Positions 1 through 4,898 of a stretch of DNA of 6,437 nt are shown in pieces. Location: assembly GCA_030744095.1 (NCBI GenBank), contig JASLRF010000526.1, positions 1 to 6,437 on the forward strand. The letters run 5' to 3'. The notes beneath the pieces are model-generated. The model was given only the letters and a program-made list of their open reading frames with translations, was not told where the DNA came from and did not search any database. A program made the translations under genes and the position numbers. This DNA is from Pirellulaceae bacterium. Its GTDB lineage: Bacteria; Planctomycetota; Planctomycetia; Pirellulales; Pirellulaceae. Numbering within the stretch: the first letter of the stretch is position 1; every line of letters begins with the position of its first letter.

Positions 1-503
1 ATACACCTGGCCAGAAGGTGCCGGGGGCGGGAAAACGCCAGTAAGTCGTACCACACTGAGTCGTCCCGGCGATGCCACTCCACAAGAAACCGTTCTTCGC
101 CGCACTCGGCATGATCAGTCAACGTACCGACTGCGAATCCAAATCTTCGGACACCGGCCGGCATTTCGTCATCGATCGTGTGGATAATGCGACACGGATT
201 CAGAGACCAGATCGGGCCCACGTTGATCATCGCAGCTACGATGGTGCCGCGTATCAAGGGACGATCGGAGAAATATAGTTCCACAAAGGGCGACGGGTAC
301 ATCTTCCACTGGGTCAAGGCGATTCGAGCACGTTCAAACGCCGACTCGCCAACGCCGAGTCTTGCTCGGTGATGATCGACGTTAAACCCAGTGGGCAATT
401 CTCGATTCGACGCGCCCACGTCCAGATAGGAAAATGGTGCGTCTTGCTGGGCCAGCAGGTGCTGGATGATCTCGGCTTCGCTGGGTCGGTGAAGAAGCAA
501 CAC
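1..503 (-). CDS. DUF1990 (UPF0548) family protein, 3' end cut by window edge
   Basis: An open frame of 167 codons runs from GTG at 503-501 to the left edge without a stop. The translation begins MLLLHRPSEAEIIQHLL. It has the layout I know for DUF1990: an N-terminal FSYLDVGAS segment (24-32), LPTGFNVDHHRARLG (36-50) followed by GESAFERARIALTQW (52-66), a central NPCRIIHTIDDE (102-113), FGFAVGTLTDHAECGEERFLVEW (121-143), and YDLLAFSRPRHLLAR (152-166) near the end. Family members are about 160-200 residues, so probably only the last 20 or so residues are missing. An in-frame TGA lies upstream and no ATG is available. GTG is chosen because AGGA at 515-512 sits 8 nt before it; TTG (500-498) and ATC (506-504) are weaker alternatives. 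The biochemical role of DUF1990 is unknown. The gene is divergent from the FAD enzyme at 721. Family call is firm, start moderately so. Confidence 0.85.
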   Translation of the reverse strand, partial: MLLLHRPSEAEIIQHLLAQQDAPFSYLDVGASNRELPTGFNVDHHRARLGVGESAFERARIALTQWKMYPSPFVELYFSDRPLIRGTIVAAMINVGPIWSLNPCRIIHTIDDEMPAGVRRFGFAVGTLTDHAECGEERFLVEWHRRDDSVWYDLLAFSRPRHLLARC

Positions 504-666
504 GATGTTAATCCTGGCCTTTGATCAAGGAAACGTGATCGCCTGATAAAGGACAAACCGCATTCCGTCCAGCTGGTTTAACGGTCCTTCCTGGGATTGG
601 CTTCCACATTGCTTGCCGACAACTGCAAATTCAAAAGCAGAAGTAGGTTCCTGCTACTGACCAACG

Positions 667-693
667 TCGATTGACGATTTTTGCGACAATCGA
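667..693. promoter_or_regulatory. imperfect palindrome, candidate operator or leader hairpin
   Basis: The arms TCGATTGACG (667-676) and CGACAATCGA (684-693) are inverted repeats of ten positions with a single A/A mismatch, around the 7-nt centre ATTTTTG. The palindrome overlaps a TTGACG hexamer and ends 27 nt before the FAD gene's ATG, a position suited to a repressor site. No poly-T run follows it on the plus strand, so it is not a typical intrinsic terminator. The binding protein is unknown. Confidence 0.45.
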
Positions 694-699
694 TAGTCT
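671..699 (+). promoter_or_regulatory. possible sigma70-type promoter for the FAD oxidoreductase gene
   Basis: TTGACG (671-676) matches five of six -35 consensus positions. After a 17-nt spacer, TAGTCT (694-699) matches only three of six -10 positions. The implied leader would be about 15 nt, with GGAGGT inside it. The -35 is good and the spacing correct, but the -10 is poor, so this is tentative. Confidence 0.3.
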
Positions 700-720
700 C
701 CTGTCAGACGGAGGTCGATT

Positions 721-1920
721 ATGGAACGAACAGATGTGTTGATCGTCGGTGCCGGGCTGGCCGGATTGCAGGCTTCACGTCTTCTTGCGCGAAGGGGCCA
801 CAAGGTTGTCTTAGTCGACCGCAAGTCGCGGCTCGACGAGGCAGTTCATACGACGGGCATTTTCGTGCGGAGGACACTGGAAGATTTCTGGTTGCCACCG
901 GAGTGTTTAGGGCCGCCGGTGAGCCACGTTCAGCTGTATTCGCCCGGTCGCCGCTCAATGATGTTGACCAGTCCACATGAAGAGTTTCGTGTCGGTCGCA
1001 TGGGGCCTTTGTATCGTCGGATGTTGGAAGAGGCGCTTGCGGCCAAGGTTGATTGGCGCGGGAACACTACGTTTGTTTCGTCCGAGCCCACGGGGGATGG
1101 ATCGCACGTCGAACTGGACAGTCCGACGGGCCGGACGTCACTCCTGGCTCGCTTTGTCATGGGAGCTGATGGCGCAAACTCGCGCGTCGCGCGGCAGCTT
1201 GGCTTGGACGAGAACCACGAGTGGATTGTCGGAGTGGAGGAGGTTTACGAGGACATTCCACTGCTTGGCCCGCCGTGCCTGCACTGTTTCATCGATCCGC
1301 AATTGGCGCCGGGGTATATCGCCTGGATCGCACATGATGGCGGCGAGGTTCATGTGGGAGTTGGGGGCTACGCACGTCGATTCTCGCCGCACGATGCGCT
1401 GGCCAAATTCCGCCGGGAAGCCGAGACCCTCATGGCGCTGGATCAGGGTCGGCTCGTCGAACAACGTGGTGGTCGGATTCCAGTTGGCGGCGTCTTGCCA
1501 AACATCGTGAATTCGCGTGGGCTGCTCGTCGGTGATGCTTCGGGCGCGGTTTCGCCGTTGACGGCTGGCGGCTTGGATCCTTGTATGCGCCAATCCGCGC
1601 TTGCCGCGGGGGTCGTGCATCGGTACTTGGCAACACGCGATGTGGCTCAGCTGAGTCCTTATCGAGGCGGAAGACTGCGGCGACGGTTTGCCATGCGACG
1701 AGGGCTTCGCGTCGGATTGACGCTTGTCCGCCACCGCTGGGTAGGTGAAGTCTTGTTCGCAGGTCTGTGTCGCTTCCCATTGAAGTTTCTTGCGCAGCAT
1801 GTTTTTTTTGGGCGAGGTTCATTTCCCGTGGAAAAGAAACAGCTCGAGTTCGCGCGCCTTAGTCCGGATCATTCACTAACGCGACGCGTCAGCGAGGAGA
1901 CACGTGGATTCCCTCGCTGA
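721..1920 (+). CDS. FAD-dependent oxidoreductase, geranylgeranyl reductase-like family
   Basis: This 399-residue flavoprotein has an N-terminal Rossmann FAD site, VLIVGAGLAGLQASRLLARRG, with GxGxxG at residues 10-15 and an acidic residue (D33) ending the second beta strand. GADGANSRVAR at 148-158 is the DG motif of this monooxygenase/reductase fold. GDASGAVSPLTAGGLDP, starting at 271, is the second FAD-binding (GD) motif. The order and length fit the COG0644/FixC group, which includes geranylgeranyl reductases and related oxidoreductases that reduce or hydroxylate lipids or small aromatic compounds. The substrate cannot be read from sequence. A basic, partly hydrophobic stretch at about 318-362 could sit on the membrane. 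The ATG at 721 is supported by GGAGGT at 710-715, 5 nt upstream. The last 15 or so residues (SLTRRVSEETRGFPR) appear to come from an intergenic repeat rather than the enzyme fold. It is a single gene, with no operon partner downstream on the same strand. Confidence 0.82.
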   Translation: MERTDVLIVGAGLAGLQASRLLARRGHKVVLVDRKSRLDEAVHTTGIFVRRTLEDFWLPPECLGPPVSHVQLYSPGRRSMMLTSPHEEFRVGRMGPLYRRMLEEALAAKVDWRGNTTFVSSEPTGDGSHVELDSPTGRTSLLARFVMGADGANSRVARQLGLDENHEWIVGVEEVYEDIPLLGPPCLHCFIDPQLAPGYIAWIAHDGGEVHVGVGGYARRFSPHDALAKFRREAETLMALDQGRLVEQRGGRIPVGGVLPNIVNSRGLLVGDASGAVSPLTAGGLDPCMRQSALAAGVVHRYLATRDVAQLSPYRGGRLRRRFAMRRGLRVGLTLVRHRWVGEVLFAGLCRFPLKFLAQHVFFGRGSFPVEKKQLEFARLSPDHSLTRRVSEETRGFPR

Positions 1921-1924
1921 CGCG
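1885..1924. repeat. 13-bp perfect inverted repeat spanning the FAD gene stop codon
   Basis: CGCGTCAGCGAGG (1885-1897) is the exact reverse complement of CCTCGCTGACGCG (1912-1924), with a 14-nt loop. The TGA stop at 1918-1920 lies inside the right arm, so the last codons of the oxidoreductase are made of repeat sequence. The transcript would form a strong G+C-rich hairpin at its 3' end. No T-tract follows, so it is not a standard intrinsic terminator, though it could stabilise the mRNA end or contribute to termination. I recall similar GCGTCAGCGAGG-type repeats scattered in planctomycete genomes; that is memory, not a search. Confidence 0.7.
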
Positions 1925-1986
1925 ATCGGCTTAGTTTGCGCGGTGTTTTGGGCAAGATAGTCGCGACGTCTTTTCACGACTCTGTT

Positions 1987-2012
1987 GTGGCACGGTCTCC
2001 CGACCGTGCCAC
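1987..2012. repeat. 11-bp-stem palindrome between convergent genes
   Basis: GTGGCACGGTC (1987-1997) pairs perfectly with GACCGTGCCAC (2002-2012) around a TCCC loop, and G·U pairs can extend the stem outward in plus-strand RNA. It lies between the ends of the FAD gene and the permease gene, where a structure working in both directions would help stop read-through. There is no T-run on either strand. The motif resembles a dispersed planctomycete palindrome whose translation reads VARSPDRAT. Confidence 0.65.
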
Positions 2013-2057
2013 GGTGGCGACTCCCGACCCCTTCTCGGCCACCCCTACTCGGCCACC
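2013..2057. repeat. degenerate second copy of the palindrome with a short direct repeat
   Basis: Right after the perfect palindrome, GTGGCGACTCCCGACC (2015-2030) looks like a shortened copy of GTGGCACGGTCTCCCGACC (1987-2005) with three bases missing. GGTGGC (2013-2018) can pair with GCCACC (2038-2043). CTCGGCCACC occurs twice, at 2034-2043 and 2048-2057, with a 14-nt period. This suggests local duplication and decay of a repeat element. Confidence 0.45.
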
Positions 2058-2123
2058 GCCCCTGCGCAGGCTTGCTGACTTTGCCATTCGGCTATCGCAC
2101 GAAATTGATCGATTGGTGGGCGA

Positions 2124-3104
2124 TTACATCGGCGCGGGCAAATCACGGCGGATGAAAATCGCGGCAGCTGCCAGGTAGGACACAATACCGACCGTGGCCA
2201 TCACAAGATGATGTGCCATCGGGCCCCACGTTTTCCACATGCCTTCAGCATCGTAGATCGCCAGGCTCCAGGCGAATTCGGGCGTGGCGTCGGCAATGTG
2301 AACGAATGCCTCCGGTTCATAAGGCGTGAAAGCCGATAGGTATAGCATCCAGTTGACTTCGTCGGCAGCAAGTCCGACCACCTTGACAATGATCTGAAAG
2401 ACGTAGATGCCAACGACGATGCCGATCGTCCGCCAGCGATAGCGGTCCCATGACGACATCATGGTCGTGAATCCCGCGACCATGAGACCCAACGCGAACA
2501 GATTGACTGTGGCTGGCAGAAATACTCGGACGTCCACTAATTCGGACATCGGCGCGACGATGACCTGGGGAGTCGAAAAAGGAATCGGCATCTCCGTACC
2601 GATCCATGGTAGCGGAATGGGCAACTGCCATGTCGGCAGTGTTTCTGCGGTGACGCTGGTATTGTAGATGCCCGCGCAGGTACCACCCCAAGCGGCCAGT
2701 GACAGCAGTACAACACCAGTGACAGTGACTAACGAATGGGTCGCGATCACCTTGAGCCGGCTGAGCGGTTGGGCGATGAGCATCTCCAGCGTGCCGCGGC
2801 CGATTTCTCCGCTGACACAGTCGGAGCCCCGGGCAATCGACCAAATGGACACACAAAGCACCACGATCAGTTCGTCGTAGGCGAGCGAGATCCGACCCGT
2901 GTAGGTGATTAGCCAATCGAAATCGACCGGGGTAAACCGCTGCCAGTCGTCCGGCAACAGATCCAGGATCGCCTTGAAACGGCCGGTGTCCAGGCGGCTC
3001 ACGATCCAGACTCGGATCCAGCAAAATGCAAACATGGTCCCGCCGCACGCCAACAGCAACCACTTTGCGTCATGTACGTATTTCTTGAGCAACACGCGGG
3101 TCAT
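2124..3104 (-). CDS. ABC-2 type transporter permease subunit
   Basis: This 326-residue integral membrane protein forms the channel half of an ABC exporter. By eye it has about six membrane segments: near 14-35, 78-93, 120-146, 199-218, 226-247 and 298-318. Between the second and third, SGEIGRGTLEMLIAQPLSR (98-116) is the cytoplasmic coupling element typical of ABC-2 permeases (E-x-x-x-GT-L-x-x-L-x-x-P-x-SR). Large non-cytoplasmic loops lie at about 37-75 and 147-198; the second is rich in proline. The ATG at 3104-3102 overlaps the ATPase stop codon as ATGA, and GGAGAAG ends 7 nt before it, so translation is almost certainly coupled to the ATPase. The substrate is unknown; such pairs export drugs, lipids, ions or polymers, or take part in envelope upkeep. 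The gene converges on the FAD oxidoreductase. Confidence 0.88.
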   Translation of the reverse strand: MTRVLLKKYVHDAKWLLLACGGTMFAFCWIRVWIVSRLDTGRFKAILDLLPDDWQRFTPVDFDWLITYTGRISLAYDELIVVLCVSIWSIARGSDCVSGEIGRGTLEMLIAQPLSRLKVIATHSLVTVTGVVLLSLAAWGGTCAGIYNTSVTAETLPTWQLPIPLPWIGTEMPIPFSTPQVIVAPMSELVDVRVFLPATVNLFALGLMVAGFTTMMSSWDRYRWRTIGIVVGIYVFQIIVKVVGLAADEVNWMLYLSAFTPYEPEAFVHIADATPEFAWSLAIYDAEGMWKTWGPMAHHLVMATVGIVSYLAAAAIFIRRDLPAPM

Positions 3105-4102
3105 GGCAATTCTTCTCCGGCCGGCCCTCTGGCAGCGGCCAGTTTCCTCGTGGTGTCAGGCGTCGGCGACTCTGCCTCGCGCCGATCGTCTGCGTTCGCA
3201 ACAGTCGTGACGCTCGAATGGAATCGATCGTAGACGGCGCGCAGCCCGATTGGCTCGATCCGTATTTCATTCAAGGGAAGGGTTGCCAGCCAGCCCAGGA
3301 GGGGGCCCAGTTCGCCGTAGGTGTCGATTTCGATCTGGCCCGTCGCGGGGCTACGGACAGACAGTTGATCCTTCAGTTCCGAGGGCGGTCGTGGTAGGGC
3401 GCCCGTGATCGCCGCGCGAATGCGATGGCAACGACGTAGCGAGGAAATGTCCTGTGTGTGGACTAGTCGGCCGTCACGCAAGATCACCACGCGATCGCAC
3501 ACTTCCTCCACCTCCGACAAGACGTGCGAAGAGAAGATGACCGTTCGCCCCTGTTCTCGGGCTTCGGCCACGATTTCGATCACGGCACCGCGGACGGTCG
3601 GATCCAAGTTCGTGGTCGGTTCGTCCAAGATCAGCAGCGGTGTGTCAGTAGCCAGTACGATTGCCAAGGCCAGTTTTTGACGCATCCCTGTCGACATGAA
3701 CGCGACGCGGCGTGACAGGTCCAATTCGAATCGCTCAGCCAACGCCAATGAGCGTTGAAAGTCACCCTCAGCGCGCACTTCGGCAAAGAACCGTAGCGTT
3801 TCCTTGCCTCGCATGTGACGAAACAACCGCGCTTCGCCGGGCAGGTACGCCACCCGACGACGCACTGCCACAGACTCAGCATAGGCGTCCAGCCCATCCA
3901 CACTCGCTCGCCCCGACGTCGGCTTCAGGTAACCCAACAGCAACCGGATCAGCGTCGTCTTTCCGGCGCCATTGGGACCAAGTAAGCCGAACACCTCTCC
4001 GCGCGCGACCGTCAACGTACAGTCGGATAAGGCATGGACTCGTCGATAACGCTTGCCAAGCGAATCGGTGGTGACGAGCAATTCGGAACTCTCACGTGCC
4101 AT
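3101..4102 (-). CDS. ABC transporter ATP-binding protein
   Basis: This 333-residue nucleotide-binding subunit powers the permease that follows it. Its ABC elements are in order: Walker A GPNGAGKT (42-49), Q-loop region AYLPGEARLF (85-94), signature MSTGMRQKLALA (136-147), Walker B LLILDEP (156-162) with catalytic E161, D-loop NLDP (165-168), and switch histidine H193 in SSHVLSE. The usual Q-loop glutamine appears to be glycine (G89), a variant I believe occurs in this exporter subfamily. After the core, about 110 residues form a C-terminal accessory region ending in a charged, low-complexity tail. The ATG at 4102-4100 has no clear Shine-Dalgarno. It is kept because the N-terminal sequence LVTTDSLGKRY fits the family's first strand shortly after it. 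The gene starts 119 nt after infC, so it may be read from the infC transcript or from an unseen promoter. Confidence 0.92.
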   Translation of the reverse strand: MARESSELLVTTDSLGKRYRRVHALSDCTLTVARGEVFGLLGPNGAGKTTLIRLLLGYLKPTSGRASVDGLDAYAESVAVRRRVAYLPGEARLFRHMRGKETLRFFAEVRAEGDFQRSLALAERFELDLSRRVAFMSTGMRQKLALAIVLATDTPLLILDEPTTNLDPTVRGAVIEIVAEAREQGRTVIFSSHVLSEVEEVCDRVVILRDGRLVHTQDISSLRRCHRIRAAITGALPRPPSELKDQLSVRSPATGQIEIDTYGELGPLLGWLATLPLNEIRIEPIGLRAVYDRFHSSVTTVANADDRREAESPTPDTTRKLAAARGPAGEELP

Positions 4103-4221
4103 GGGTTTTGACAGTTCGTGCGCAAACCATTTTCACGCTCGCAACGGGTGGGCAGTGCCAACAGGATGTGCGACCCGAAGCGAGGCGCTGCTGCAGAACA
4201 GCAGACGTGTACGCATATGGA
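4103..4221. other. intergenic gap between infC and the ABC ATPase gene
   Basis: On the minus strand this 119-nt gap contains one small hairpin, CTGCTG/CAGCAG (4188-4193 and 4199-4204, 5-nt loop), just after infC. It lacks a T-run and has only six pairs, so it is at best a weak terminator. I find no convincing promoter or ribosome binding site for the ATPase gene. Confidence 0.4.
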
Positions 4222-4722
4222 TCACTTCGGAGCGATGGTACACGTCATCCTTCGGCCATGCTGTTCGGGCGATTTCTCAAGTTTGCCGACTTCCAGCAAC
4301 TCTTCGATCACGCTGAGCATGACGCGGCGACCTTCGTCGATATGCGCCATCTCGCGGCCGCGGAAAATCACCGACACCTGAACCTTGTCCTTGTGTTCCA
4401 GGAAGCCTATTGCCTTCTTGACCTTGAATCCAATATCATGCGCGCCCGTCTTGGGCCGCAAACGGATCTCCTTGGTCCTGGTGGCGTGACTGTGTTGATT
4501 GGTTTTCTTCTTCTTGTCGTATTTGTATTTGCCGTAATCCATGATCCGGCAAACCGGTGGCTTTTCGTTGGGAGCCACCTCGACCAAATCGAAGCCATCA
4601 TCTCTCGCTTTGGCCAGTGCATCCTCCGTCGCGATGATCCCTAATTGTGAACCGTCGGCGGCGACGACGCGGACGGAGGTTGCTCGGATTTGTTCATTGA
4701 TCTTAGCTTGAACGCGGTCGAT
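4222..4722 (-). CDS. infC: translation initiation factor IF-3, AUC start
   Basis: IF-3 binds the 30S subunit, keeps it apart from 50S and checks start-codon/initiator-tRNA pairing. Read from ATC at 4722-4720 the protein has 166 residues, close to the family norm of 170-180. The N-terminal domain contains INEQIR (8-13), [12 protein letters not shown] (18-29), [28 protein letters not shown] (split: [13 protein letters not shown] 46-58, [15 protein letters not shown] 59-73). The C-terminal domain starts near [16 protein letters not shown] and carries [12 protein letters not shown] and [13 protein letters not shown]. An in-frame TGA lies upstream, and no in-frame ATG, GTG or TTG precedes the conserved INEQIR block. 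The first in-frame TTG (codon 46) would delete most of the N-terminal domain. AAAGGG at 4736-4731 is spaced 8 nt from the ATC. Rare AUU/AUC/AUA starts on infC are known to let IF-3 repress its own synthesis, so autoregulation is inferred. It follows thrS by 176 nt. Confidence 0.93.
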   Translation of the reverse strand: MDRVQAKINEQIRATSVRVVAADGSQLGIIATEDALAKARDDGFDLVEVAPNEKPPVCRIMDYGKYKYDKKKKTNQHSHATRTKEIRLRPKTGAHDIGFKVKKAIGFLEHKDKVQVSVIFRGREMAHIDEGRRVMLSVIEELLEVGKLEKSPEQHGRRMTCTIAPK

Positions 4723-4730
4723 AGTTGTTA

Positions 4731-4736
4731 CCCTTT
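4731..4736 (-). promoter_or_regulatory. Shine-Dalgarno that sets the infC AUC start
   Basis: AAAGGG on the minus strand lies 8 nt upstream of the ATC at 4722-4720. This is good spacing for initiation there and is the main evidence, with the reading frame, for the non-canonical start. Confidence 0.7.
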
Positions 4737-4812
4737 CGTGATAGTGGAACGTCCATCAAATCAGATCACATAACCTGAATCGACATTACGATTTGTTGCA
4801 ATATTCAACGTG

Positions 4813-4841
4813 AGTATCGAAGCTTCGCTGCCCGTCGTCAA
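4813..4841 (-). promoter_or_regulatory. sigma70-like promoter for infC
   Basis: On the minus strand TTGACG (4841-4836) and GATACT (4818-4813) are separated by exactly 17 nt. They match five of six and four of six consensus positions. Transcription would start near 4805, giving an infC leader of roughly 80 nt. It lies in the thrS-infC gap, so infC could be expressed apart from thrS. Confidence 0.6.
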
Positions 4842-4898
4842 CTGTTTTGCCGGAAAACGTCGGGCTGGCCCCGCTTCAGTTCCTGGCTACTTCTCGAA

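Larger units (their letters stand above)
504..720. other. divergent intergenic region
   Basis: This gap of 217 nt separates the two divergent genes and should carry both promoters. On the plus strand it holds the palindrome at 667-693, a possible promoter at 671-699, and a strong Shine-Dalgarno GGAGGT at 710-715. On the minus strand I find no convincing -35/-10 pair for the DUF1990 gene. A small hairpin-capable stretch (AGTAG 642-646 with CTACT 654-658, or AGCAG 637-641 with CTGCT 651-655) is short and may be chance. I see no gene here. Confidence 0.6.
4723..4898 (-). other. thrS-infC intergenic region and infC leader
   Basis: The gap of 176 nt holds the infC promoter (4841-4813), the leader and the Shine-Dalgarno. 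After the thrS stop only a short CGGG/CCCG hairpin followed by ACGTTTTCC is visible, too weak to call a terminator. Two tiny ATG frames lie in the leader: MSIQVM ending in TGA, and a 17-codon frame from ATG at 4756-4754 to TAA ending at 4703, which overlaps the infC start in another frame. Neither has a clear ribosome binding site. Confidence 0.45.

Noticed and set aside
314..556. Minus-strand TTG-started ORF of 80 codons at the left end
   Set aside because: It overlaps the DUF1990 frame, which carries recognisable conserved segments; this frame has none.
1138..1800. Minus-strand ORF of 220 codons inside the FAD gene
   Set aside because: A shadow of a well-supported flavoprotein gene, with composition typical of an antisense frame and no motif.
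1936..2178. Plus-strand ORF of 80 codons between the convergent genes
   Set aside because: Its sequence is largely the palindromic repeat read through (VARSPDRATVATPD), it runs into the permease gene on the other strand, and no ribosome binding site or family motif is visible.
4188..4204. Hairpin CTGCTG/CAGCAG after infC as an intrinsic terminator
   Set aside because: Only six pairs and no T-run on the minus strand; too weak to call.
4222..4587. infC starting at TTG (codon 46 of the full frame)
   Set aside because: This would remove the conserved INEQIR and [13 protein letters not shown]-terminal segments, which are in the same open frame upstream and preceded by a Shine-Dalgarno and ATC.
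4096..4644. Plus-strand ORF of 182 codons opposite infC
   Set aside because: It lies antisense to the strongly conserved IF-3 frame, resembles no family I know, and has no ribosome binding site.
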